A stretch of 37,830 nucleotides of DNA. Origin: Boletus sp. NGJ. Taxonomy: Eukaryota; Basidiomycota; Agaricomycetes; Boletales; Boletaceae. How positions within the stretch are numbered: position 1 is the first letter of the stretch; each line of letters starts with the position of its first letter. Of this stretch, positions 1 through 10,861 are shown piece by piece. The translations under genes were made by a program, and so were the position numbers. Below the pieces are notes generated by a model. The model had not been told where the DNA came from and did no database searches. It saw only the letters and a program-made list of their open reading frames with translations. Location: NCBI GenBank assembly GCA_019096195.1, contig JAGTXK010000179.1:1-37830 (forward strand). Direction: 5' to 3'.

Positions 1-120
1 GAGGTTGAAGCACAGCATCCATCAGAACCTTATGTTATTTACTACATGATAGTTGATAATATCAGGGTCAAATAAGTGTCCCAATGACATATCCTTTTAA
101 TATGGCTATAACTCAGTACC

Positions 121-125
121 ATGAC
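121..125. repeat. Target-site duplication, left copy (ATGAC)
   Basis: ATGAC directly precedes the TG of the 5' LTR and recurs directly after the CA of the 3' LTR at 7379-7383. A perfect 5-bp duplication is the normal footprint of Ty3/gypsy integration and fixes both element ends. Confidence 0.9.
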
Positions 126-525
126 TGAAATGAATTGGACGTTTTTCCTTCTGATTTAACGTTGCTAGTCGGTATTTACAAGTACTCACGATTCCGAACC
201 GGAACCATCCCGAGCATTCCGAGTACTCCGAGCCTTCCAACCGGAACCCTTCGGAAGTCTCTCTACTTAAACCCTACGTCATACATTAGTCAGCCTACGT
301 CACAACCCTATACCCATAGAACAGGCTAGACCCCACTACGTCACTGTACATCATACGGAACCTTTTAGTACATTCCATACCGGCCCTAAGTCATGGTCCA
401 TGCTCACGAGTAGATAGTATATAAGTAGCATAGTAACATTTATATTAGCTAGTCTTGGAATTCCTCTTCTCTCGCTCAGATTACGCCCTTCGCGTCCCGT
501 GTGATATTGAGGCCTTTTCCTTTCA
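126..525 (+). repeat. 5' LTR (400 bp)
   Basis: Starts TGAAATGAATTGG and ends CCTTTTCCTTTCA. It is aligned end to end with 7013-7378. It carries a TATA-like box at 418-425 and the segment at 450-462 that pairs with the PBS. It keeps a 34-bp block (about 394-428) that is absent from the 3' LTR. Confidence 0.93.
418..425 (+). promoter_or_regulatory. LTR TATA-like box (TATATAAG)
   Basis: TATATAAG lies 25-32 bp upstream of position 450, where the RNA would have to start if its 5' end is the self-priming segment. That spacing is normal for RNA polymerase II. The box falls within the 34 bp missing from the 3' LTR. Confidence 0.6.
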
Positions 526-538
526 AATTCCAAGACTA
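526..538 (+). other. Primer-binding site, apparently self-priming
   Basis: AATTCCAAGACTA begins at the first base after the 5' LTR and is the perfect 13-nt reverse complement of TAGTCTTGGAATT at 450-462 inside the same LTR. In Tf1/sushi elements the transcript's own 5' end folds onto the PBS and primes minus-strand DNA. The position here (adjacent to the LTR, partner just downstream of a TATA box) fits that mechanism. I could not search for a competing tRNA match. Confidence 0.75.
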
Positions 539-1369
539 ATCCCTCGTCCCTGGGCACTTAGCCTCCGGACACTTCCTCCTTTCTACCCCACTGCTTTTGC
601 CTAGTAGAGCAAACTTATTGCTCTCTAGTACCGCTCCCTCTTCCGACCCAACACTCCCCACATCTGCCCCTCAGAGGAACCGAGGGCCTCCATTAGCGAT
701 AAGCGTAATACCGGACCTATATGGCGGTTGCTAGCACGGAACCCCCCTCAGCTGCAGAGAACGAACAAGGAGTTCGGGTCTCGTTTTCACTCCTCCATTC
801 ACTTCCGAACACGTGGGCTTGTCGCCGCCGTTCACCCGCATACCGGACCTCAGGTTTAGAGGGACCCGCTCGTACACGTGACATACACGAGTAAAGCACT
901 CGGCGAAACGCTTGCATATATGCTCATCTGGCGTTACAAATAAGGATAAAGTTGCTGTCAGGCATAGTGCACTAGCCCCACTTCTCTGGTGGTTGCCGAT
1001 CAGAGCGTACGCTGGTGCTACGATAGTGGACCCGGGTTCGCATGATTACCCGTAACGTCACGTAGGTGCAATAACCCCATTTATCTCAACTTTGGGGCGT
1101 GCACCACCTCTCTGTAGTAAGAGAGTTATCCTCCGGTTCCTATCGCTCGACTCTCCCATTTCCTGACGGTGCATGGTCTTTCCCGTCATTATTTTTTGCA
1201 GAACTGCCTTCAGACACCCCCCGCACGTACAACGTGTACAGACATCGCTACGTCTGGGCACACCCCAATTATTCCTTCGTCGTCCACACCATTCTGACAA
1301 CATACCCATCGCACACACATCGTCTCCACACCATAACCTGACTTGCTCAAATCGCCGGACTCAGATGAG
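539..1369 (+). other. Gypsy 5' leader, no supported gene
   Basis: About 830 bp between the PBS and the first gag ATG. All frames are broken and the small open frames show no family features. It presumably contains packaging and leader signals of the genomic RNA, but none can be recognised from sequence alone. Confidence 0.5.
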
Positions 1370-2857
1370 ATGAGCCACGTCCCCTCCCAACAGCCATACT
1401 CGTGCCCCACATCTACCGCCCCGGCCCCGGGTAGCTTCAGGGACCTGGCCAACCGGGCGGCAGCCCAGGGTTTACCTACCCTCCAGTTGGTCCAGCCCAC
1501 CCCGCAAGCAATCCCGTCCCCTCTCCCGCAGACCCCTCCATCCCCTACACGCCAAGAAGACATCGCGCAGTATCTCCTACACTAGTCAGTCCTGCGTTAC
1601 AACCTGTGGCGCCAAGCATTCGCGGCCGACGCCGCAGCGGCTGGACCACCACCACCAATCAAGCTGCCAAGAGTGGACCCTCCCGCAGCAGCACATGCAG
1701 TCCCATCCCTGACCTTCGGTATCTGAGTCAACATCCCTTCTCCAGAGAGGACTCCCCGACTGGTCCCACCACAGGGCCCAGCTCCCACGCGCCCGCTCCC
1801 CACGCCGCCACAACCAAGCTTGCCCTCCCACTCGAGTTCATCTGGGATCCCACGGCCCACCGCACGTGGTTTTCCCCCTACCTCTCCGAGGATAGGAAAG
1901 AGCCTGGTGGTGAAGCCTGAACACTACAATGGAAATAAGGAGAAGTTCGTACAATGGTGGAGAACCGTTACCCTCTACCTTAATGGCTTCGAAACAATGC
2001 CGACCGATTGGCAAAAAATTCTCATCACCCTGTCATACATGCAAGGCGACAATGCCGCTGGGTGGTTCTCAGACCTTTTGGTGGAAGGTGACGCATATGC
2101 TGCTGTCAACTTTGAGTTCTTCATTGAAAAACTCAAAAAGACGTTCCAACCCGCCGGTCTCATATGGCTGGCTGAACAGAAATTGTTCTCCCTTCGCCAA
2201 GGGAAGGATACGGTGGAGGACTACTTCACCTGACTGTTCCAGCTGGCCATCGAGGCCAAATTCAATGTGAGGATCAACGGGAGGACGATTGTCAACCAGA
2301 TTCGACACCAAGCCGGAAACAAACTGGTCGAATATGTCGAGAGGTACAAGCTGGACCTCATCGACTCCACTGACGTCCGTGAGTGGGAGGCCGCCTTGGT
2401 GCGGGCAGAGGAGGTACTCGGCGTCATTGCGGAGCGCAAGAGAACCTCCAACGTCTATGCCACTGGCCCCACCTACAACCCCCATTTCATTCCACGTTCC
2501 TGTTCCTACGCACCACCCGCTGCTCCCCCACCTACTTGCCCGCCCCCCTCAGCGCCCGCTACGCGCCCGCATCCTCAACAAACCGGGACCTTCCCCAGAC
2601 AAGGCGCTCCCATGGAGCTAGACAAGGCACGCACAGCTGGACTGTGCAAAAAATGTAGGAAACCCTGGCCATGCGCCGACCATCCACCCCGCCCTCGCCC
2701 ACAAGTGAGGAGCATTACGGTAAATGGCCAGGAGGTGTTCCCAGAGATGTTTGCTACAATTTGAGCCATGATGGACTCTGCGGAAGCCCCGCAACAAGAA
2801 CAGGTAGTTTACGCGTCTGATGTACAACAAGATTCGGGTTTTCAGCCTGTACAGTAG
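1370..2857 (+). pseudogene. gag: gag of the gypsy element, interrupted by stops
   Basis: The first in-frame ATG after a TAA at 1334 is at 1370. The frame encodes a Pro/Ser-rich N-terminus, then a capsid-like helical domain around 1910-2460 (PEHYNGNKEKFVQWW, TFQPAGLIWLAEQKLFSLRQ, DTVEDYFT) of the retrotransposon Gag type. A Pro-rich linker follows, then a cysteine cluster near 2641-2685 (CKKCRKPWPCADH), an unusual C-x2-C-x5-C-x2-H spacing compared with the usual CCHC knuckle. Stops interrupt it at 1583-1585 (TAG), 1724-1726 (TGA) and 2231-2233 (TGA). The TGA at 2762-2764 may be the true end, or another decayed CGA, in which case gag ran to the TAG at 2855-2857 and overlapped pol. Gag would form the particle and bind RNA. 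Confidence 0.85.
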
Positions 2858-5800
2858 ATACCAGTCGACCTGCTGTACCATCTAAGTCATTGCGCAATAA
2901 TATGTTCTCTATTTTGAGCATTGATGAGACTGAAGACGAAAGTAAGGAATGCGTGAACCTCCCGGGCACCCCACCCATTAAACAAGTAACCATCATGCCG
3001 CGAAAAGTGAAATTCGTGCCGTCCGTAAAGCAAGATGACGGTCCGAACGATGCAGACACCATTCCTCGCAAACATCCCAAGGAAGCACGAAAGGAAAAGA
3101 TGTCCTCTCGTTCCTGGATAAACATGTTGGACCCCTGGTCCATATGTTGGATGAAGGTGCAAGTGGAGAACACGAATGTTGAGCGTAGCATCCACCACTT
3201 GAAGTCCTTCGTCCACGATAGCAGGACGATCGAAGTATCTCAGGATCTCGTGCAGGATCTTCAAAGGCTTTCCGACGAAGACGCGTACTGGGTCCTCCAC
3301 GACCTACAGCATGCACCGAAATTCTGGAAGGCATCCCTCCGATCCACAACACAAAACTTGTTGAAAATCCCCATGCAGGTGACCTTCACAAATCGACAGA
3401 CCGCCGACGTTAAGGCGCTAATCGACTCAGGTTGCACCGGCTCATCCATCCACGAGAAGTTTGTAGCCGAAAAGGGGGTAAAGACATATTCCCTCCCTCG
3501 CCCACTCACTGTCTACAATGCCGACGGCACGCCAAATGCCGGAGGCAAGGTGGAAAAGTTCGTGATCCTAGAACTCCAGGTAAACGACCACAAGGAACAA
3601 CTGGCCCTTGCTGTAACAAACCTTGGGCCCAACACCATATTCCTTGGACATGACTGGCTGAAGTCACACAACCCAGCCATCAACTGGAAGACGGGAAGAG
3701 TCTCCTTCCGATGTAAAGGAGACCATGTCACGAATAACGTGGACGAGGAGGAAGACGAGATGGATGTAGATTACATGCCGTCCCAAGGCGACCGATTATT
3801 TGAACTCGATGTAGTAGAATACATGCGAAATCGAAATGTCGCCACGGAAGTGGCCATTAAAGACTACATCCGGAAAAAGAAAAAGACCTTCGAGGAGGCC
3901 GCTCCGAAATACGTCCACGAATTCAAGGATGTCTTCAACAAAGAAAGCTTTGATGTGTTGCCCCCAAGACACCCTTGGGACCATGCCATTGAACTCCTCC
4001 CAGGAAACCACAAAGTAGATTGCAAAGTCTACCCCCTCAACCCCGGCGAGCAGAAAGAACTCGACTCCTTCCTCGAGGAGAACCTTAAATCCGGGAGGAT
4101 ATGACCCTTCAAATCACCCTTCGCATCGGCCTTCTTCTTCATCAAAAAGAAGGATGGACGCCTCCGCCCCATACAGGATTACCGCAAGTTGAACGCGGTA
4201 ACAAAACGCAATCACTACCCGCTCCCGCTCATAAGCGAACTGGTCAATAAACTCAAGTCAGCCAAATACTATACAAAGTTCGATGTGAGATGGGGGTACA
4301 ACAATGTACAGATGGCGGAAGGCGACAAGTGGAAGGCCGCCTTCCGGACCAATCGCAGGCTATTCGAGCCTCTCGTGATGTTCTTCGGACTCACCAATTC
4401 TTCAGCGACGTTCCAAATGATGATGAACGCGCTGTTCAGACATTTGGTGGACCGAGGTGTAGTGGTGGTCTATATAGACGACATCATGATATTCATGAGG
4501 ATGCTCAATGAACACCGCAAGGTAGTACGCGAAGTGCTACAAATCCTCCGCGATGCACACCTCTATCTGCGTCACGACAAATGTGACTTCGAAGTCCAAG
4601 AGACCGAGTTCCTCAGACTCATCGTTGCACAAGACAAGGTGAAGATGGATGAAAAGAAGGTGGAGGCCATCAAGAGCTGGCCTGTACCCACATCGAAGAA
4701 AACACTCTGAGGTTTCCTCGGCTTCCTCAACTTCTACCGACGATTTGTCAAGAATTTCGCAATGATAGCGTGCCCCCTCAATGTGCTCACGTCGGTGAAG
4801 AAAGACTTCGAATGGACGACAGCCTGCCAAGAGGCTTTTCAAACCCTCAAAGATACCATCTCCTCCGCCCCGGCGCTCACAATGCCCACCGATGCCGACC
4901 CCTATTGAATCGAAACCGACGGCTTGGGCATTGGCATCGGCGCCATGCTCTCTCAACGACATGACGGCATATGGCACCCCGTCGCATTCATCTCCCGTTC
5001 CCTCAATGACGCTGAGCGGAACTACCACGCCGCGGACCTCGAAATGCTAGCAATCATGTTCGCCCTCAACGAGTGGCAACAGTATCTCCTCGAGGCCGCC
5101 CACCCAATTGAGATCTGGACAGACCACAAGAACCTCGAGTTCTTCCGCAAACCCCAAGATCTCACTCGCCGCCAGGCCAGATGGCAGCAAATCCTACAAG
5201 AATACCATGTAGTGATCAGCCACCAGCCGGGCAAAACCAACCCCGTGGATCCTCTGTCCAGGAGGCCAGACTTTGAAAAGGGGGTGACATCCGATAACAC
5301 TGCACAGACCCTACTGCCAGACACCCTTTTTTCGCCCCCGCCATCGCCTACCTCCACGACAGTCTCCCTCAAAGCCATTGCACCAGCGAGCACGCTCTCA
5401 AGGATCACGAAACTACAATACAAACTTGAGCAGTTCGCCAAAGAAGGCCTGGAGAAGGAGAACTCCCCCTGGACCCGCAAAGACGGGCTTGTCCACTGGA
5501 AATTGCTCGTTTATGTGCCAAACAACGCGAAACTCAGAGAGGACATCCTTATTGCCAACCATGATCATCCGATCGCTGGCCATCCCGGTATCCGGCGCAC
5601 TCACGATTTGATCATGAGCGAGTATTACTGGCCCTCGCTTCAACGCGACGTGGAGACATATGTCAAAGGGTGTGACACATGCCAGAAGGTTAAAGCCAAG
5701 ACCTCAGCAATCAACACACCGCTCCACCCGAATGAGATCCCATCATCCCCCTGGGAGATCATCTCCGTCGACCTGATCGGCCCCCTTCCCCAATCAGATG

Positions 5801-7002
5801 GCAAGAACGCCATTCTGATTATCATCGATCGTTTCTCAAAAATGATCCACTTGGCACTGGTAATGGACACCATAACATCACAAGGGGTCATGACAATCTT
5901 CCGCGACCAAGTCTTCAAACTCCACAGTGTCCCCCGCAAAGTGATCTCTGATCAAGGAACCCAATTTGTGTCGTTGTTCATGTGCGACCTCTACTCCCTC
6001 CTCAACATCGAAGCAAACTCGTCCACCGCTTATCACCCCCAGACCGACGGTCAGACGGAACACATCAATCGAGAGGTGGAGAAGTACCTCCGCATTTACG
6101 TCAACCATCACCAGACCAACTGGGCCGAATGGCTACCTCTAGCCGAGTTCGCCCACAACTCGCAAACGACCAGCGCAACCGGCGTGTCCCCCTTCCTGCT
6201 CAACTATGGGCAGCAACCACTCATGCCAAACAAGCGAGTGGAAGTAAGGAATGAATCCGCCGTCTCCTTCGCCGAAACAATGAAAACCCACCACAACACG
6301 GCTAAGGACGCACTGGAAAGAGCAGCAGAGGCGATGAAGAAGGCACACAACAAACGCGCCTCCCCCGCCGTCGAATACACCGTCGGACAGCAGGTTCTAC
6401 TTGAGGGAACCCACATTCAAACCGACCGCCCGACAAAAAAATTTGACGACAAGCGACACGGCCCGTTCAAGGTAAAGCGTAAGATAGGCAAGACCTCCTA
6501 TGAGTTAGACCTCCCGCGCACGTGGAAGGGAATCCATCCCGTATTCCATGAGTCGCTTCTTACACCTTACCACCCGGGCACCTCTCCCTCCCAGATGAAA
6601 CCAAAACCACCACCCCCGGTTATCGTCCAACAACAAGAAGAGTACGAGGTAGAGCACATCGCCGACTCACGTAAGCGACAAGGCAAAACCAAGTACCTCG
6701 TGCAGTGGAAAGGGTATCCCCATGCAGAACGCACTTGGGAACCAAAGCGGAACGTCTCAAACGCCCCACAGGCAATCGAGAAGTTCCACCGCGAAAATCC
6801 CACTGCCATTCGCATGCTCGCCGATGATGAATGCGACTGCCCGACCTGCGCGTTCCCCAGGACCCCCCTGTTCTCCGACCCAACCTTCCGCTCGTATGCG
6901 GCCTCGCTCAACCACCTCCCCGATCACCTCTTCGAGATCCCCGCACCCCATAGTGACGTCAGACTCACCAGCATCATTGTCAACCGGGAGTTCGACAGTT
7001 AA
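2821..7002 (+). pseudogene. pol: Gypsy pol polyprotein (PR-RT-RH-IN-chromodomain)
   Basis: Frame 1 is open from after TGA 2818-2820 to TAA 7000-7002 apart from three TGA codons at 4102, 4708 and 4906. In order: retropepsin with LIDSGCTGSS (Asp-Ser-Gly at 3424-3432) and LGHDWL; reverse transcriptase from about 3950 with [21 protein letters not shown] and YIDD at 4471-4482; RNase H with ETDG, DLEMLA and TDHKNLEFF from about 4909; integrase with an HHCC zinc finger (5563-5690), DLIGPLP, SDQGTQF and the downstream Glu of the DDE triad (QTEHINREVEKYL); and a chromodomain near 6637-6800 (YEVEHI, YLVQWKGY, TWEP). All catalytic motifs survive. Each TGA sits where Arg (CGA) is usual: SGRI-R-PFKSP, L-R-GFLGFLNFYRRF and Y-R-IETDG. 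The chromodomain presumably guided integration to marked chromatin. Confidence 0.95.
2836..2842 (+). promoter_or_regulatory. Candidate -1 frameshift heptamer (GGGTTTT)
   Basis: In gag frame the bases read G-GGT-TTT, the X-XXY-YYZ form of a -1 slippery site. It lies inside the only stretch (2821-2857) where the gag frame, read past 2764, and the pol frame are both open. A -1 slip moves frame 2 to frame 1, which is the frame of pol. The assignment depends on the TGA at 2762 being a mutated CGA. No downstream stem was verified. Confidence 0.5.
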
Positions 7003-7010
7003 AAAGGGGG
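7000..7010 (+). other. Polypurine tract
   Basis: TAAAAAGGGGG overlaps the pol stop codon and ends two bases before the TG of the 3' LTR, the usual place for plus-strand priming. Confidence 0.8.
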
Positions 7011-7012
7011 TA

Positions 7013-7378
7013 ATGAAACGAATTGGATGTTTTTCCTTCTGATTTAACGTAGCTAGTCGGTATTTACAAGTACTCACGATTCCGAACCGGAACCATCCCA
7101 AGCATTCTGAGTACTCTGAGCCTTCCAACCGGAACCCTTCAGAAGTCTCTCTACTTAAACCCTACGTCATACATTAGTCAGCCTACGTCACAACCCTATA
7201 TCCATAGAACAGGCTAGACCCCACTACGTCACTGTACATCATATGAAACCTTCTAGTACATTCCATACCAGCCCTAAGTCATGTAGTAACGTTTGTATTA
7301 GCTAGTCTTGGAATTCCTCTTCTCTCGCTTGGATTATGCCCTTCGCGTCCCGTGTGATATTGAGGCCTTTTCCTTTCA
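7013..7378 (+). repeat. 3' LTR (366 bp)
   Basis: Aligns with 126-525 apart from a 34-bp gap that removes the TATA-like box, plus about 17 substitutions. Sixteen are transitions and about 12 fall at CpG positions in one copy or the other. It ends ...TTTCA directly before ATGAC. Confidence 0.93.
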
Positions 7379-7383
7379 ATGAC
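7379..7383. repeat. Target-site duplication, right copy (ATGAC)
   Basis: Matches 121-125 exactly and abuts the CA end of the 3' LTR. Confidence 0.9.
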
Positions 7384-7833
7384 AACCAACTCACATGACT
7401 AAGGGCTCATCTTCAGGGCAAGGATTAGGGCTATCAATGGCCCAGTAAGGGTTAGGACTAATACCTTTTGGTTCTTTTGCAAATGTCAAGTCTTTGCAAA
7501 ATAGTCAAATATTGGGACACTTTTTTGAGCCACTGTATGCCATTTTGTTTGAAAATGTTACATTGAGGGAGAGTTGGTTTGCGCACAGCATATGTATTTG
7601 TGACAAGGGTCTGAAATATGAACAAAATAAGAACTACTCATCTGAGCAGAAAATAAATGATGTACTTCAACAAGCTTCTGTGATGTATCTTATATGGCAG
7701 GATGCAATGGGTGTAACTTTTTCTTGTCAGCGCTTGGGGACTTCCATGCAAGTTTGCACTTTTGGACTGTAGTAATGAGGGTTTTGATGGCTTCTCTCTG
7801 TTTCTCCTTGATAGAATGCTTTTCAAATGTTAT

Positions 7834-8470
7834 CTAACACTTGGTGAAGCTGACCGGGTTCTCGATTGTGACATGACCATCAAATTTGATTCCATCAGGC
7901 CACATGAGGGTGTTGAGAGGGCAGACTGATGCATTGCTCATTGCAATCTCATCTAGATGAGGAGGCTGGCTGTGACCTGGACGAAAGTAGGCTGTGATGA
8001 TGCATTCTAAGATGACATGAAGGAAGGCAACTCCCCCATATGTGTCATCCAGCAGGTCTTCACGGTAGCTGGTGACAGCACAATGTTCAACTATTGCAGC
8101 AGTGATGACTTCTTTGCATACTGTATGTGGCTGAGGGAATTTGGTTGTATGTCTCTCCAAGACATCATATGGAAATTGAGGAGGTCGACCATGTGAATTG
8201 GTGTCTCAAGGTCCAACAGGATATTGTGGTGATTGCGGTGCCAGTGTGAGACCCAATCGGTCTTGAACCCTCCACCCAGTTGTCTTATTGTTGAGAGATT
8301 GCATCTTTTATCATTGTCCATACGTTGAGGTTTAACTGTAGAGACCTGCCATGATCTGGGGTAATGGCAACATATGTGCGATAGTTCTGTCCATCAAAGC
8401 CCTGCACCACATCCAATCCAAGAGAACCTTTGCAAGATCTGTAAATTCATAACAAAGTTTGTCTGTGCAA
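7834..8470 (-). pseudogene. Decayed coding remnant, unknown protein
   Basis: The best frame is the 108-codon stretch 8160-7834, which continues upstream in frame to about 8195 (PPQFPYDVLERHTTKFPQPH). It contains SYREDLLDDTYGGVAFLHVI and is rich in His, Pro and aromatic residues. Further upstream on the same strand, protein-like pieces appear in other frames (GSLGLDVVQGFDGQNYRTYV near 8400 and WVSHWHRNHHNILLDLETP near 8240), so frameshifts or lost introns separate them. I do not recognise the family. The evidence for coding origin is only the non-random composition and length; it could be an old host gene or an internal gene of an unrecognised transposon. Confidence 0.35.
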
Positions 8471-9037
8471 CCAGGCTTTATGAACAATTGAAAGCTCAGG
8501 GAAGATCACAAAGGATGTGCCAGAGTCACCATTGTCCCAAGTGACAGGTCATGTGATGAGGTTTTCGAGAGTGCATGTTGAAGGCGTCAGCCATTTCAGC
8601 ACCTGGGGTCAATGCAGGGCAGTTGCATCTTCACTTGGGATGCCGAAAGCTGCCTGTTGATGCCAGCCATGATCAATGCACAGTGTGGGGTATGGCGCCT
8701 CTACAGCATTTTGGCCCTTCATTTGACGCAAATCATGAATTATCCAATTTTGGCGACTAGATCCAGATCTGGTGGTAATGCTCATGATGGTACTCTATTT
8801 CCATGGAAGGTGTTGCATTCCAAGCACCCTCTGCATGGCTCTGTGTGACTTCTATGCCCATTGCCCGTCCCGCACTTTCCTATGTCAGAATGCTCAATAT
8901 TTGGAGTGACCATCACATGTGAGCTCAGGGCTCACCCTCGATCTAGACCGAGCACATGGCATTTCACCAGCAACTGCCGACCATAAGACAGCACTTCAGA
9001 ATAGCCAAGGGATTTGTGGTCTTTCACATTGTCACAA
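8471..9037. other. No supported feature
   Basis: Short open frames on both strands (for example 8575-8760 and 8612-8848) lack protein-like composition and start context. Nothing else was recognised. Confidence 0.4.
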
Positions 9038-9735
9038 TCAGCTGATAGTAATTCTGCTCTCGTAATGGGTGCTCCAATCACATGACTGCCGCAAACCTTT
9101 TGCCTGATACATATTCATAAATGCAGCACCGCCTTGTGCGGCATACCTGTAGGCTTCTTGACATCTGCACAATAGGAACCAGTGTGATATTGCCGCGAAC
9201 AGAAGCCTCTGACATTTCACATTCATGTCGGCTCCAGATCCATTTCAAGATCGCTTGCACACCCCACTCTCAAATCACACCCTCCCCAAACGCTCCTTTA
9301 CCAATATTTGCATCACTTTTTCACAACTTTCATAATTTTCTTCGGTGGCTCCTTGTCTGGTGGATGCTAGGAACAAAAAGCATATACTGGTTCTGGGTGA
9401 ATATGGCATCTGTGAGTCGCGTTTCGATTTCACTCCACCAGTCGTATTGAGAAAGCAGATCCATTTCATCACAGATCTCGCTGTACTGCACAACTATAAG
9501 ATATGTAGCCTGCTTTGGTGGTTGGATGTCCCAACCAGCCCACTGGCGGATTGTCATGCACAGGATGCAAATATGTGGCCAGCACTACGAAGTTTCGATA
9601 CCATCATTTGCAAGGATGGGCTGTTGTCTCCTGACCTGGTGAAGCTGGCCATCACCAGCAGCAACACTGATTTATCACTCTCAGATCCTGCTTTAATGTG
9701 CAAAATTGTCTATGCTCCAAAAGGTCAGACCAAAT
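9038..9735 (-). pseudogene. Decayed coding remnant, unknown protein
   Basis: Protein-like pieces follow one another on the minus strand in shifting frames: SVLLLVMASFTRSGDNSPSL (about 9690-9630), then QWAGWDIQPPKQATYLIVVQ and YDWWSEIETRLTDAIFTQNQ (9557-9330), then an IGKGAFGEGV-like stretch and WGVQAILKWIWSRHECEMSE (about 9310-9200), then EAYRYAAQGGAAFMNMYQ (about 9170-9110). Such collinear fragments fit one gene broken by frameshifts, stops and possibly introns. The opposing plus-strand frame 9345-9737 (130 codons) is probably its shadow, though I cannot exclude it. No family was recognised. Confidence 0.35.
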
Positions 9736-9739
9736 GAAT

Positions 9740-10620
9740 TGCTACCATCGAGAGCACGGTGAATATGTTCATCAAAGTGGCAATCGCCGTTCGCTTCCAA
9801 ATTGGGGGCCAGACATTCAAAGTTCTGATCGGCGGGCAGGAGAAAATTCTCAGTCAGCACACCCTGTTGAGTTTCCTAGCTGCATTGAGCAGGTTGAGGG
9901 GCAATGCATCGCCAGCAGAGAGAGCTAGCATATAATCGTAGCTATGTGGATTGGTGCACTTTTCACTATAATTCTTATTTTTCAATCATACTATATGGTT
10001 TCGTCGCACTCCATCGCACCAACGATCGAGAGAGTGAAAGAATGGTGACCCACCACTACAGAACCTTCTGCTGAAGCAGCTTCACATAGAATTCTGAACA
10101 CAGCAACAATAACTTGCATTCTCGCTTGCAAGTGACCGGCAGATTAATTGCCCTTGAGCATCTGAACTGTATGTTATCTCACAGCATTGGCCCAGAAAGG
10201 AATGGGATCAATGAATAGGAAGCCTGTCACAGGGTTCATTACATTGTCAGGCACTGCCCAATATCCTCTCTTGAGGCAAGAGTCAGCTGACAACCAGGGA
10301 CCTCAAGCCCTTTCACACAGGAGTGCTTCAGTCAATGCAGTAAGGTTCCCTCTGCGATGGGTCAGCTGAGCGAGACGTGGCCCTCATTGCTAGCTCACAC
10401 CAAGAATGTCCTGCACCACGACTATCTAAACAGTTAGATTGTCACCTCATTTGGGACGATTGTGATGCCTAGTGTCACAGTGGAGCACCTATATCGAGTA
10501 AGGTGTACCTGAATAATGCAATCAAAGTGTTTCTATCATAGTGCGTGACCCCATTGGGCTGTCTATCCAGAAGGGATGTGAGTATTATAATCCCTTGGGT
10601 ATTGTCAGGCCTCAACATTG
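9740..10620. other. No supported feature
   Basis: No open frame above about 76 codons looks coding, and no repeat or RNA gene was recognised by eye. Confidence 0.4.
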
Positions 10621-10861
10621 AACACCATGCCTACATTGCAATCCCTCTTTTCCCAACCACACTCCCAAATTCCTCGTCCTCTCCGCAATATCCCTGCCAT
10701 GCTCACATTGTTGAATATGAAACCCCGCCGATGGAGACAACTGAGCACCTTAGTTGGGTTGGAAAACTTAAGATGGCTGCTGGAAAATCGATACACGGTG
10801 AGTTTAACAGGAAAGCCGAATTTCAAGTTTGCTTACCATGATAGATCTAAGCCAGCATATC

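Larger units (their letters stand above)
126..7378 (+). mobile_element. Full-length Ty3/gypsy chromovirus LTR retrotransposon
   Basis: This 7.25-kb element has TG...CA LTRs, a 5-bp target duplication, a primer-binding site touching the 5' LTR, a polypurine tract before the 3' LTR, gag in frame 2 and pol in frame 1. Pol order is protease, reverse transcriptase, RNase H, integrase, chromodomain, which defines the chromovirus branch of Ty3/gypsy. The PBS is complementary to the LTR itself rather than obviously to a tRNA, as in the self-priming Tf1/sushi group. Several in-frame stops make the copy non-autonomous, but the overall structure is complete. LTR divergence is about 17 substitutions in 366 aligned bases plus one 34-bp indel, so the insertion is not very recent. 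Confidence 0.95.
60..7537. mobile_element. Tc1-like relic split by the gypsy insertion
   Basis: The right end near 7510-7535 (TTTTTTGAGCCACTG followed by TA) matches the terminal inverted repeat of the Tc1-like element at 23095-25192. At the left, positions 63-86 (CAGGGTCAAATAAGTGTCCC) are an imperfect reverse complement of that end, preceded by TA at 60-61. Without the LTR element about 215 bp would remain, the size of a miniature non-autonomous element. The interior at 7384-7480 also resembles the subterminal part of the 23-kb element (AAGGATTAGGG-type motifs). The right end is clear; the left end is degenerate, so the pairing is inference. Confidence 0.45.

Noticed and set aside
1210-1563. 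117-codon minus-strand open frame near the start of gag
   Set aside because: It is antisense to the leader and gag of the gypsy element, low-complexity and without family features; a shadow frame.
5275-5284. GAAAAGGGGG inside pol resembling a central polypurine tract
   Set aside because: It encodes part of the conserved RNase H-integrase linker and only one such tract was found; coincidence is the simpler reading.
7494-7772. 92-codon plus-strand ORF after the 3' LTR
   Set aside because: It begins inside the terminal repeat of the Tc1-like relic and has AT-driven composition; no support as a gene.
9345-9737. 130-codon plus-strand ORF
   Set aside because: The minus strand in the same interval gives a longer chain of protein-like pieces; the plus frame is probably its shadow.
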